Of a stretch of DNA of 64,000 nucleotides, positions 43,312 through 51,286 are shown in pieces. Every line of letters starts with the position of its first letter. The stretch's first letter is position 1. The notes beneath the pieces are model-generated. The model was not told where the DNA came from and did no database searches. It was given only the letters and a program-made list of their open reading frames with translations. Source of the stretch: Levilactobacillus fuyuanensis (GTDB lineage Bacteria; Bacillota; Bacilli; Lactobacillales; Lactobacillaceae); contig NZ_RHNZ01000005.1 of NCBI RefSeq assembly GCF_003946395.1, positions 1-64,000 of the forward strand. Reading direction: 5' to 3'. The position numbers and the translations under genes are program-made.

Positions 43312-44093
43312 TAAGCTTCATCTCCTAAGTAGGCCTTAATAACGGCGGGGTTGTGTTGAATTTCGTTGGGGGTACCCTCAGCCAATAGTGCACCGTGTTC
43401 CAATACGTAGAGGCGTTCGACGACGTTCATGACCAGGGACATATCGTGTTCGATCAGGACGATCGTGATGTGAAAATCACGCTGAACCTGGCGAATCAAG
43501 CGCGTCAAGTCGGCGGTTTCTTCTGGATTCATTCCGGCAGCCGGTTCGTCCAAGAAAAGTAGTTTGGGTTTCGTCGCCAGGGCACGGACGATTTCTAGTC
43601 GCCGCTGGATCCCATAGGGCAGGTTCTTTGCCGGTTGGTCGGCGACGCTGGTTAAGTCAAAGATGGCAAGCAGTTTCTGTGCGGCAAGCGTCATGTCGGC
43701 TTCAGTGCGATAGAACTTGGGGACGCGAAAGATACTGGCGAGGAATCCTTCTTGGTAGTGATTGGTCATGGCAATGCGCACATTGTCGAGGACGCTGAGT
43801 TCTTTGAACAAACGAATATTTTGAAAGGTTCGTGAGAGGCCGGCCTGTGCAATTTCGGCGGGCCGCTTGCCGTTTAAGGATTGAACACCCTGATCGGTGT
43901 AGAGGCTGATGGCGCCGGAGGTCACGGGGGTAACACCGGTGAGCAGATTAAACAGGGTCGTTTTTCCCGCGCCATTGGGGCCAATCAGACCGATGAGTTC
44001 GTTTTGGTCGAAGTGGACCGAGACATTGGCAACGGCAGTCAGACCGCCAAAGTTCTTCACGATTTGTTGTGCGGTTAGTAAGGGACTACTCAT
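43311..44093 (-). CDS. livG: Branched-chain amino acid ABC transporter ATPase LivG
   Basis: A 260-residue ATPase. Walker A is GPNGAGKTT, the signature region is NLPYGIQRRLEIVRAL and Walker B is LLFLDEPAAGMNP; the AAGMNP sequence is the LivG hallmark. Its start overlaps the end of livM by eight bases, showing tight coupling. Confidence 0.95.
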   Translation of the reverse strand: MSSPLLTAQQIVKNFGGLTAVANVSVHFDQNELIGLIGPNGAGKTTLFNLLTGVTPVTSGAISLYTDQGVQSLNGKRPAEIAQAGLSRTFQNIRLFKELSVLDNVRIAMTNHYQEGFLASIFRVPKFYRTEADMTLAAQKLLAIFDLTSVADQPAKNLPYGIQRRLEIVRALATKPKLLFLDEPAAGMNPEETADLTRLIRQVQRDFHITIVLIEHDMSLVMNVVERLYVLEHGALLAEGTPNEIQHNPAVIKAYLGDEA

Positions 44094-45045
44094 GAATGGA
44101 TTGCTCCTTTCGTTGATGGATGCCGAGATGCTTGAAGGACAGTTCCCAGTTACCTAAGAGACCCGATGGTTTGAAAATCATAATCAGAATTAAGGCCAAC
44201 GAATAGATGATCATTCGTAGCGTGCCAAAGTTCTGCAGAATGGTATCGAGGGCCCCGAGAACAATGGCGGCAACGAAGGTTCCCGTGATGCTACCGACAC
44301 CGCCGAGGACCACGATAATCAGGATGGCGATGGAGGCCATGATGTTGAAATCACCAGGGGCAATCGTTTGGATGTAGGCGGCGTGGAGCGAGCCACCGAT
44401 AGCGGCGGTGGCGGCTCCAAAGACGAAGGCGGCTAGCTTCCAGCGCGTGGGATTGATGCCCATGGCTTCGGCGGCAATCTCATCTTCACGGACTGACATG
44501 ATGGCGCGGCCATTGCGGCTGTGGATGAAGTTGACCGTCACAATCGTGGTGAGACACATCAGAACGTAGACGGTTGCCCAGGTCACTAGTGGGGGGATGT
44601 TAAAGAGTCCTGCCGCACCATTTGTGATTTTTAAGTTGTTGATTAGGATGCGAATGATTTCGGCAGCCCCCATGGTCGCAATTGCTAAGTAGTCACCACG
44701 AAGTCGTAGCGTAGGAATCCCCACGATTAGGGCGGCAATCATAGCGATGACGATACCGATGACCATTGAGAGGTAGAAGCCCAAGGGTGTGGCGATAGTT
44801 TGGGTCATGATTCCGGTCGCGTATGCCCCAATCGCCATAAAACCAGCGTGACCGAGTGAAAATTGTCCAGAGAAACCAATAATTAAATTTAAGCCAGTTG
44901 CTAGAATAATATTGATACCGATGGTGACCAGCATGTTTTCGATAAAGGTGTTGATGATCCCGAGAAATTCGCAGGCATCAATCGCCACAAACCCGATAAC
45001 CATGACTGCTAGCCAGGAAATATTGTATTTGAAATTTGCTTTCAT
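44086..45045 (-). CDS. livM: Branched-chain amino acid ABC permease LivM
   Basis: A 319-residue permease with about nine or ten helices. GFSGQFSLGHAGFMAIGAYA and the ALRVREDE-type cytoplasmic loop (here RAIMSVREDEIAAEAMGIN) are LivM signatures. The start at 45045 (MKANFK) follows TAGGTG; a longer frame reaching into livH is rejected because it overlaps that gene by about 60 bases. Confidence 0.93.
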   Translation of the reverse strand: MKANFKYNISWLAVMVIGFVAIDACEFLGIINTFIENMLVTIGINIILATGLNLIIGFSGQFSLGHAGFMAIGAYATGIMTQTIATPLGFYLSMVIGIVIAMIAALIVGIPTLRLRGDYLAIATMGAAEIIRILINNLKITNGAAGLFNIPPLVTWATVYVLMCLTTIVTVNFIHSRNGRAIMSVREDEIAAEAMGINPTRWKLAAFVFGAATAAIGGSLHAAYIQTIAPGDFNIMASIAILIIVVLGGVGSITGTFVAAIVLGALDTILQNFGTLRMIIYSLALILIMIFKPSGLLGNWELSFKHLGIHQRKEQSIHE

Positions 45046-45055
45046 GATGGTACAC

Positions 45056-45934
45056 CTACACTTTCTCTTTCGTCTTTTTCCCGAAAATTCCGGCTGGCAA
45101 GACCAGTAGAATGACAATCAGGACGAAGTAGACCACGGCGTCCTTGTAGGCTGATAGGCCAATGGCTTGAACGCCGGTCTCTAGCAGACCAATTAGGAAG
45201 CCACCGACTGACGCGCCGGGCACCGAACCGATACCACCGATGACGGCGGCGACGAAAGCTTTGATGCCGGGGGTCATCCCCATCAATGGGTCAATGGAAT
45301 TGTAGTACAGCCCGATCAGAACGCCGGCGGCACCCGCCATCGCGGATCCCAGGGCAAACGTAAAGGAAATCGTGTGATTGATGTTGATCCCAACCAATTG
45401 CGCGGCTTCAGGATCGACCGATACCGCCCGCATGGCGCGGCCCATCTTGGTGCGTTTGATGATTAGCTCGAGAAGTAACATCAAGAGGCAGGCGGTACCC
45501 AGAATCAGAAGCTGGATGTTGGAGATGCGCAGGCCGCCAAGGTGATAAGTCACGGTTTTGATGACCTGTGGAAAGCTTCGGGTGTTGGCCGTAAACAGAT
45601 AGGTCATGCCATTCTCCAACAGGAAGGAAACCCCAATTGCTGTAATTAGCGCGGTAATCCGGGGAGAGTGACGGAGTGGCCGATAGGCGAAGTATTCAAT
45701 GATGACGCCGAGTAGGGCGCAGAAGACCATGGCGGAAAGCATGGCCCAAATGAAATTAAAGTGTAACTGATTGATGACGTAGTAGCCCCAGAAGGCACCC
45801 AGCATATAGATGTCACCGTGAGCGAAATTGATCAACTTGATGATGCCGTAAACCATGGTGTAACCCAATGCCAGCAGGGCATAAATACTGCCGAGTGAGA
45901 GGCCGTTGATCAATTGTTGTCCGAATGTCTGCAT
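45056..45934 (-). CDS. livH: Branched-chain amino acid ABC permease LivH
   Basis: A 292-residue permease with about eight helices. GLSLGSIYALLALGYTMVYG and KLINFAHGDIYMLGAF at the N-terminus and the MRAVSVDPEAAQLVGIN loop (the EAA-like ATPase contact) identify LivH. It follows livJ by 23 bases and precedes livM by ten. Confidence 0.94.
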   Translation of the reverse strand: MQTFGQQLINGLSLGSIYALLALGYTMVYGIIKLINFAHGDIYMLGAFWGYYVINQLHFNFIWAMLSAMVFCALLGVIIEYFAYRPLRHSPRITALITAIGVSFLLENGMTYLFTANTRSFPQVIKTVTYHLGGLRISNIQLLILGTACLLMLLLELIIKRTKMGRAMRAVSVDPEAAQLVGININHTISFTFALGSAMAGAAGVLIGLYYNSIDPLMGMTPGIKAFVAAVIGGIGSVPGASVGGFLIGLLETGVQAIGLSAYKDAVVYFVLIVILLVLPAGIFGKKTKEKV

Positions 45935-45957
45935 GGAATCCCTCCGTATCTAGTTGG

Positions 45958-47154
45958 TTATTTAATGGTGTATGCCTGTGAAACCGCCCCGTCGGTCAAC
46001 TTTTCGATAGTCATTGATTTTTCGGGATTGTGGTTCTTATTCATGGTGATGGTTCCCGTGACACCCTTGAAATCGGTGATCTTAGCCAAACCAGCGGTGA
46101 TTTTCACGGAGTTGGCGGACTTTTCACTTTCAATCGCGGACTTGATCATGTAGACGGAGTCGTAAGCGAGTGCGGAGAAAGTTGGGGCTGTGGTGTGGTA
46201 CTTAGCCTGATACGTCTTCAAGAAGGCTGCCGCAAGGGTGTTGGTCTCGCCGGACTTCGTTGAAAATGGCGTGGTGTAGTAAACGTTGTTGGTATTTGAA
46301 TTCCCAGCAATCTTGGCCAACTTGGCATCGGCCATGCCGTCACTCCCAACGATTGGAACATTGATACCGGCTTGGCGAGCTTGTTTGATGATCAATCCCA
46401 ATTCTGAGTAGTAACCGGGCGCGTAAATGGCATCGATCTTCTTGTGCTTCAGTGACGTCAGGATGGCGTTGAAATCTTTATCGCCCTCTTGGAAGGTCTG
46501 ACTGCTGACGACTTTGCCGGTGTAAGTCTTCTTGAATGCCTTGGTCAGTCCGGTACCATAGTCGCTAGAGTTATCCGTCAGAATGGCGACATTCTTAGCT
46601 TTCAAATTGCTGGTCATGAATTTCGCTGCGGATGAACCTTGGAAGTTGTTCTGGAAGCAAGCCCGGAAAATGTATTTCTGAACATCCCCGTTCTTCTGCA
46701 ACGTATAACCGGGATCGGTTGCGGAGGGACTAACGGATGGGACCTGCGCCTTGGTCATGTTGGGAATCGATGCAGTGCCGGCGTTGGTTGCTGCTGGGCC
46801 AACCACGGCGACGACCTTGTCATTATTAACCAGTTGGGCGGCGACCGATGCGGCGGTGGTGTTGGACGTCTTGTTGTCACGCACCACCAATTGAATCTTC
46901 TTTTTGGTGTTACCGACCTTGATACCACCGGTTTTGTTGATCTTATTGACGGCTAATTGAATCCCTTGTTTCTGTTGTTGACCATAGCCAGCGGCTGAGC
47001 CGGAAAGTTCCATGTTGACTCCGATTTTGATCGTTTTACCGGGATTGTTGCCTTGCCCACTACCGTTAGATTTGGCGGTGCTACAACCTGCGAGGGCCAG
47101 AACGATTGTTGCGAGGGCCCCGATTTTTACCATGTTTTTCTGCCATTTGATCAT
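45958..47154 (-). CDS. livJ: Branched-chain amino acid binding lipoprotein LivJ
   Basis: A 398-residue extracellular binding protein. The signal peptide ends in the lipobox LALAGC at about residue 24, which anchors it to the membrane. A type-1 periplasmic-binding fold follows, with IKIGVNMELSGSAAGYGQQQ at its start and VVGPAATNAGTAS in the ligand region. It is the first gene of livJHMGF-CBS/ACT. A transcription attenuator with a Leu-rich leader peptide lies directly upstream (47223-47430), so expression probably responds to leucine or branched-chain aminoacyl-tRNA. Confidence 0.94.
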   Translation of the reverse strand: MIKWQKNMVKIGALATIVLALAGCSTAKSNGSGQGNNPGKTIKIGVNMELSGSAAGYGQQQKQGIQLAVNKINKTGGIKVGNTKKKIQLVVRDNKTSNTTAASVAAQLVNNDKVVAVVGPAATNAGTASIPNMTKAQVPSVSPSATDPGYTLQKNGDVQKYIFRACFQNNFQGSSAAKFMTSNLKAKNVAILTDNSSDYGTGLTKAFKKTYTGKVVSSQTFQEGDKDFNAILTSLKHKKIDAIYAPGYYSELGLIIKQARQAGINVPIVGSDGMADAKLAKIAGNSNTNNVYYTTPFSTKSGETNTLAAAFLKTYQAKYHTTAPTFSALAYDSVYMIKSAIESEKSANSVKITAGLAKITDFKGVTGTITMNKNHNPEKSMTIEKLTDGAVSQAYTIK

Positions 47155-47222
47155 ATGTAATTCCCACTTTCTAAATTGTGTTTTGATGGTGCAAGCTGGC
47201 TAACGATCCTCCTTCGGACTAA

Positions 47223-47301
47223 CAAAAAGACCTCATCCACTGGGTGAATGAGGTCTTACACGTGTACCGAGCCCTCATTACCACACGGGAAAGAAGGGCT
47301 C
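47223..47301 (-). promoter_or_regulatory. Transcription attenuator of the liv operon
   Basis: On minus three mutually exclusive stems are visible. A hairpin of GAGCCCT (47295-47301) with AGGGCTC (47269-47275) comes first. The alternative antiterminator pairs AATGAGG (47273-47279) with CCTCATT (47247-47253). The terminator pairs AAGACCTCAT (47248-47257) with ATGAGGTCTT (47227-47236) and runs into TTTTTG. The AATGAGG segment overlaps the first hairpin, and CCTCATT is the terminator 5' arm, so only one state can form. Confidence 0.8.
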
Positions 47302-47331
47302 AGAACTTGAATTTTGAGTATTAGCTCAAGG

Positions 47332-47430
47332 TCAAGTAACCGGGTCCTTCTTCGTTAATAATAAGGCTGCATTTTGAATAGCGAGGGTCTTCATCATTTT
47401 GGTTGGTTGTTTTGTTTGCATTGTCATCAT
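47332..47430 (-). CDS. Leader peptide of the liv operon, 32 residues
   Basis: A short frame begins with ATGATG after a GCGAGGG ribosome site and encodes a peptide containing TLAIQNAALLLTKKDPVT at its end. It has Leu16, Ile18, three consecutive Leu codons (TTA TTA TTA, residues 23-25) and Val31. It ends 31 bases before the attenuator stems. Stalling at the Leu codons would alter which stem forms, as in the classical ilv and leu leaders. It is too short for standard gene callers. Confidence 0.75.
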   Translation of the reverse strand: MMTMQTKQPTKMMKTLAIQNAALLLTKKDPVT

Positions 47431-47482
47431 GAAAATCCCTCGCTTTCAAAAAAGTTTTGTTTTGGTTTAGTTGATGTGTCTT

Positions 47483-47525
47483 ACAATAATTAAAATTAGA
47501 TGAGATGTCAAGCCTAATTTTAATT
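47483..47525 (-). promoter_or_regulatory. liv promoter inside a 12-base inverted repeat
   Basis: On minus, TTGACA (47506-47511) and TATTGT (47483-47488) are 17 bases apart. AATTAAAATTAG and CTAATTTTAATT (plus coordinates 47488-47499 and 47514-47525) form a perfect repeat with a 14-base gap that encloses the -35 box, probably an operator. Confidence 0.7.
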
Positions 47526-47590
47526 TAATATTTAACGGTATTCTGTAGGTGCCGTCATATCAGGCATTAGCACGTCATTGAATTTTGAGA

Positions 47591-48973
47591 TTAATGTCTA
47601 ACTTTTCCGTGACTCAGGAACCAAGCCGGAATAGCAGTGGCCACGATGAAGCCGACAGACCACATGAAGGCGGTTTGATAAGCGGCGTTCATCCCCACAT
47701 GTGGAGCTTCGTGTTGAATAATCGTGGCGAGCACGGCGGTTCCCATGGCCCCACCAATGTTTTGCAGCATGCGCGTGGCCGTTGTGGCTTCGGCAATCAA
47801 GGGCTTGGGAACGCCCGTGTAACTGTCGGCCATCACTGGAATCGTCAGACCACCCTGGCCAATGCCCCGCACGAAGAGGGCAATTAAAATCCACCATACG
47901 TTAGTCGTGGCCGTGAAGTAGACGAATGGTAGTGTCCCAACCACGGCAATCGCAATGGAACCGAGAACCACCCACCGGGCGCCGATGCTATCAGTCAGCT
48001 TGCCAATTTGACTTCGAGAGACCAATAGGCCAACTCCCTGAGCGATGAGATAGGTTCCCGACCAGACCACACTCAATCCGCGACTATTTTGCAGGTAGAG
48101 GGGGAGTAAGAACATCGCACCATTGACCGCGATTCCAGAGAGCATCAGGATGATGACCGAGGCGTCAAACGTTGGTGATTTGAATAATTGAAGGCTAACC
48201 AGGGCCTTAGTTGGTCGGTAGGTGGCGTAGAGCACGTAGACTACGAGGCAGGTGAGCGCCACAATCAACGGCATCAATACCTTGGTCGAGGTCAGACCGT
48301 CTCCGGTACTGAAACGCGTGATGCCGATGATGGCAAAGATGAAGAGGCCGGCGAGTAGTGCCAGGCTGGGAAAGTCGAGTCGTTTGCCCCGCTTGGGTGC
48401 CGGAAAGGCGGGCATTTTCCAGGTCAATAATACTAAAGCAATCAGAACTAGCGGGATATTGATGAAGAAGATCCAGTGCCAGTTGAGTGCTTGAATCAAG
48501 TAACCGCCAATGGTTGGGCCCAAGATAGGGATGAGGACGGCGGGCATGCCAACGACAGCCATTAACTTTCCCAGGCCACCGCTACCGGCGACTTGGACGA
48601 CTAGGGTCGTAATCAATGGAATAATCACACCGGCGGCGGCCCCTTGGACGATCCGACCGATGACTAGCAGGGGCAACGTTGATGCCCAGCCAGACAGCAC
48701 TGAACCGATAAGAAAGATGACCAGTGCCCCTAGATAGAGGTATTTGCCATCGAACCAGTTGCTGGCCCAACCGGCAACTGGTACGGCGATTCCTAAGGCT
48801 AAGACGTAACTTGTCGTGACCCACTGAACGGCGTTGACGGAAACCCCCAAGGACTTCATAATGGTATCTAAGGCAACGTTGGTCATAGTGGTGTCTAGTA
48901 GGGGCGCAATGGCTCCGACGACCAGGAACAGCGCGATTTGAATAACGTTTTGCGTTGATTTTTGAGTGGACAT
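47591..48973 (-). CDS. MFS drug efflux transporter (DHA2 family)
   Basis: A 460-residue transporter with 12-14 helices. LLDTTMTNVALDTIM, SVNAVQWVTTSYVLALGIAVP and GRIVQGAAAGVIIPLIT are motifs of DHA2 antiporters (EmrB, LmrB). It is divergent from a TetR gene, and a perfect palindrome lies in its promoter between the -35 (TTGACT) and -10 (TCTAAT) boxes, so it is almost certainly repressed by that TetR protein. Substrate unknown. Confidence 0.92.
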   Translation of the reverse strand: MSTQKSTQNVIQIALFLVVGAIAPLLDTTMTNVALDTIMKSLGVSVNAVQWVTTSYVLALGIAVPVAGWASNWFDGKYLYLGALVIFLIGSVLSGWASTLPLLVIGRIVQGAAAGVIIPLITTLVVQVAGSGGLGKLMAVVGMPAVLIPILGPTIGGYLIQALNWHWIFFINIPLVLIALVLLTWKMPAFPAPKRGKRLDFPSLALLAGLFIFAIIGITRFSTGDGLTSTKVLMPLIVALTCLVVYVLYATYRPTKALVSLQLFKSPTFDASVIILMLSGIAVNGAMFLLPLYLQNSRGLSVVWSGTYLIAQGVGLLVSRSQIGKLTDSIGARWVVLGSIAIAVVGTLPFVYFTATTNVWWILIALFVRGIGQGGLTIPVMADSYTGVPKPLIAEATTATRMLQNIGGAMGTAVLATIIQHEAPHVGMNAAYQTAFMWSVGFIVATAIPAWFLSHGKVRH

Positions 48974-48996
48974 GGAATCACCTGAATTCTATAATT

Positions 48997-49012
48997 AGAT
49001 ACGGCCGTATCT
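48997..49012. promoter_or_regulatory. Perfect 16-base palindrome, TetR operator
   Basis: AGATACGGCCGTATCT lies between the MFS and tetR genes. On minus it occupies the spacer between TTGACT (49016-49021) and TCTAAT, where a bound repressor would block RNA polymerase. Confidence 0.8.
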
Positions 49013-49066
49013 TATAGTCAAGAATACTACACCCACTCACAGCAAAAAACAAGGAGATTGACGGTA

Positions 49067-49657
49067 ATGGCAGAAAAAAAGACCCGGCGTCGAGGGCAGG
49101 ATTTGGTGGATGCGATCCTTGCAGCGACGTGGGAACAGCTACAGGCTAAGGGCTATCGGGCGCTAACCATTGAGGGCGTAGCGCGGGCGGCAGCAACGAC
49201 CAAGACTGTCCTGTATCGTCGCTGGCCAGATAAGGCGCATTTGGTGTTGGCTGCCTTGAGTAAGTATGATAACTTTACGGGCTACGTGGTCCCGGACACC
49301 GGTACCCTGCGAACGGACCTCTTGGATCTCATGGGGCAAATTGCGGACTTTCTCGAGAAATTAAAGGGTGAGACCTTCCGAGGACTACTGGCGGAACGCC
49401 TTCAACATTTGGAGCTGGATAAGCTGATGTCTCGAGCCAATGGCAACGCGGCTATCCGCGGCATCATGCAGCCGATGCTTGACCGTGCGGCTGAACGGGG
49501 CGAGATTACCCGGACGGATTGGCCGGATCGGGTCATTAATTTGGTCGGAATTCTCCTCATCAATGAAGTTGTGAGCCGCCAAGAGTTGAGTCAGACGGCG
49601 CGTAATGAGATGGTGGATGATATTTTACTCCCCGTGTTCCAATCAGCGGGGGAATAA
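49067..49657 (+). CDS. TetR-family repressor of the MFS gene
   Basis: A 196-residue regulator with the helix-turn-helix ALTIEGVARAAATTKTVLYR (about residues 31-50) and the C-terminal domain of the TetR_C_11-like class (for example RGLLAERLQHLELDKLM). The start at 49067 follows AAGGAGATT; a TTG three codons earlier overlaps that site. It is divergent from the MFS transporter with a perfect palindrome between them. It probably senses a drug-like or cell-derived compound. Confidence 0.9.
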   Translation: MAEKKTRRRGQDLVDAILAATWEQLQAKGYRALTIEGVARAAATTKTVLYRRWPDKAHLVLAALSKYDNFTGYVVPDTGTLRTDLLDLMGQIADFLEKLKGETFRGLLAERLQHLELDKLMSRANGNAAIRGIMQPMLDRAAERGEITRTDWPDRVINLVGILLINEVVSRQELSQTARNEMVDDILLPVFQSAGE

Positions 49658-49681
49658 CCGCGAATATTTTTGACCACACCA

Positions 49682-49730
49682 AAAGACTGCTGAGAATCGT
49701 TTTGGACGATTCCAAGCAGTCATTTTTTAA
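49682..49730. terminator. Bidirectional terminator between tetR and greA
   Basis: GACTGCT..ATCGT pairs with ACGAT..AGCAGTC; TTTTTT follows on plus and TTTT on minus. It serves both convergent genes. Confidence 0.9.
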
Positions 49731-49750
49731 ATGGTATAATGTGATTAATA

Positions 49751-50230
49751 TTATTCGGGCTGGTGGCGGGTAACGGCAATGAGTTGCACCTGGTAGCTGG
49801 TGTTGGGCGCCTGAATGGTGACGGTCTCGCCGGGGCGATGTCCCAATAAGGCCTTACCTAATGGCGAGACCTGCGTGATTTTGCCGGCATCCAGGTCGGC
49901 TTCTTGGGTTCCGACCAGCTGGTAGCTCACCTGATCGTCATCATCCATGAACTTGACGGTGACCCATTTTCCCAATTCAACTTTGTCGTCCTTGCTGGGT
50001 TCCACAACTTTGGCGTACTGCAACTGTTTATTGAAGAAGCGCAATTGGCTCTCCAAGTGACGCAGATCCCGTTTGGCCGCCGAGTATTCGGCGTTTTCCG
50101 AAAGGTCTCCGTGGGCCCGGGCTTCCGCGAGAATTGCGATTTTCTCCGGTCGGTCAGCCTCCAACACGGCAATCTTTGCTTGTAAATCGTGATAACCCGC
50201 TGCCGTGATGGGATTAAAATCTCCTGCCAT
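49751..50230 (-). CDS. greA: GreA-family transcription elongation factor
   Basis: A 159-residue Gre factor that helps backtracked RNA polymerase by stimulating transcript cleavage. The N-terminal coiled coil (about residues 8-78) carries the tip motif ARAHGDLSENAEYSAAK with the catalytic acids, and the C-terminal FKBP-like domain contains SPLGKALLGHRPGETVTI. It is a monocistronic gene. Lactobacilli commonly have two GreA-type proteins; the lone context without mltG or udk suggests this may be the second paralogue, which cannot be decided from the window. Confidence 0.9.
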   Translation of the reverse strand: MAGDFNPITAAGYHDLQAKIAVLEADRPEKIAILAEARAHGDLSENAEYSAAKRDLRHLESQLRFFNKQLQYAKVVEPSKDDKVELGKWVTVKFMDDDDQVSYQLVGTQEADLDAGKITQVSPLGKALLGHRPGETVTIQAPNTSYQVQLIAVTRHQPE

Positions 50231-50305
50231 GGTTTAACACCTCGTTCCCTTAGAATTTACCCCCAATTTTACCAATTTTTGCGAAAAAGAAAAGGAGTTC
50301 TCCCC

Positions 50306-50725
50306 ATGAAATTATCCGTACGGTACTGGTTACGGCAGGCGGGCATTGGCTTAGTCTTTGCCCTAGTCATCGCCACGTTCGGTCACTTAAATTACACACA
50401 ATGGCGTTTACTACTTGGCATGACCGGTGCTGACTGGTATTTTCTATTCAGTTGGCTGTGCTTCCCGTTCGCCAAATGGGTGATCCTAGAAGACAAGCGT
50501 GACGTCAAGGCACCCACGATTCGGCGGAAACGGAAACGCCGGGCGGCTGACCAGACGGCGTCCGTGTACGAGCAAATGCAGCAACCTAAGCGCGAGCCAC
50601 GGCTTGAGGCTGCGCCCAAAGCGCCGCTAAAGTGGTACTGGCGCGGTTTGATCGACATTGTTCTGGTCTTCGTTGGGCCCCTAATCTTAGGCGGATTCGT
50701 CACTTATTCGCTACGACACAATTAA
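50306..50725 (+). CDS. Small membrane protein of unknown function
   Basis: A 139-residue protein with hydrophobic segments at about residues 12-28, 40-55 and 113-132, and a highly basic central loop (RRKRKRR near residue 75) that should lie in the cytoplasm. AAGGAG is found ten bases before the ATG at 50306. I do not recognise the family. It is divergent from greA and followed by a long noncoding region (50726-51286). Confidence 0.7.
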   Translation: MKLSVRYWLRQAGIGLVFALVIATFGHLNYTQWRLLLGMTGADWYFLFSWLCFPFAKWVILEDKRDVKAPTIRRKRKRRAADQTASVYEQMQQPKREPRLEAAPKAPLKWYWRGLIDIVLVFVGPLILGGFVTYSLRHN

Positions 50726-50746
50726 ATTGTGCTGATTTTTACTGCT

Positions 50747-50815
50747 TTAACGTGCAAATATTGACGTTTTTGCGACTTAACGCCTGATAAACCGAAATCA
50801 TGTTAAAGTTATAAC
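50747..50815 (+). promoter_or_regulatory. Putative activator-dependent promoter of the upstream structured RNA
   Basis: A -10-like TATAAC lies at 50810-50815 with no good -35 box. TTAACG occurs at 50747-50752 and 50777-50782, 30 bases apart; on the other strand each reads CGTTAA, the half-site core known for LytTR plantaricin regulators. The second half-site ends just before the -35 position. Suggestive only. Confidence 0.35.
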
Positions 50816-50821
50816 AGTTGG

Positions 50822-51158
50822 AAGGGGTCAGTTTTCACAGGACTGATGTTGCGAATCAACTAATTAAAGTATGCGTAGTTAAGGTCACACTTTGGGGGAG
50901 ACCTTAACCGGATTCGTACCCCGAGATTATCTAATCAAGAGGTCAGCTTGGCAGAATAGAATTGGTCGGAAACTTTAGGACGACTAGTAGCAAGAATTTC
51001 AGCGATCGGCTGAAGAGTAAGCGCACGAAACGGGTTATTTCGGAATACCTAAGGCTTTCACGACTTAATTAGAACTTGGGGGAGTGCTAATTTAGCCAGC
51101 ACCGGTAATTAAATAATCCAATTAAAGGAGAATCATCTGAGGGGATGGTTCTTTTTTT
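50822..51158 (+). ncRNA. Structured noncoding RNA upstream of the LytTR regulator
   Basis: About 337 bases without a credible reading frame, rich in hairpins and ending in a clear terminator. Stems seen: TCAGT / ACTGA at 50828; GTTAAGGTC / GACCTTAAC at 50878-50908; TTCAGC / GCTGAA near 50998-51014; AATTAG / CTAATT at 51067-51092. The 50878 and 51067 hairpins share the same loop sequence, ACTTTGGGGGAG and ACTTGGGGGAG. It does not show the conserved cores of tmRNA, RNase P RNA, SRP RNA or T-box leaders. It may be an independent RNA or a leader attenuated ahead of the regulator gene. Confidence 0.55.
51129..51158 (+). terminator. Terminator of the upstream structured RNA
   Basis: AGAATCATC and GATGGTTCT pair over nine positions (two wobbles) and TTTTTTT follows, 129 bases before the regulator start. 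Confidence 0.85.
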
Positions 51159-51286
51159 ATGGACAAAAACGATTGCAACCGTCCGGAAATCAAGGTACAT
51201 TAATGAGTGATAGGGTTACGGTATAATTGAGTTGTGACAGTAACATTTTTTTAATTACGGGAAAATTAATGAGAGGACGTGATTCG

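Noticed and set aside
47155-47480. T-box riboswitch before livJ
   Set aside because: No specifier loop, AGAGA or T-box bulge sequence; the leader-peptide attenuator explains the region better.
50822-51158. Identity as tmRNA, RNase P RNA, SRP RNA or a T-box leader
   Set aside because: The conserved cores (tag frame with tRNA-like ends, GAGGAAAGTCC, the SRP Alu/GNAR motifs, the T-box GGTGGCACC-type sequence) were not seen.
51227-51286. A start of the response regulator at TTG 51227 or ATG 51269
   Set aside because: The TTG lies in the -10 box TATAAT and the ATG has no ribosome site; GTG 51287 has AGAGGA at proper distance and begins right at the receiver domain.
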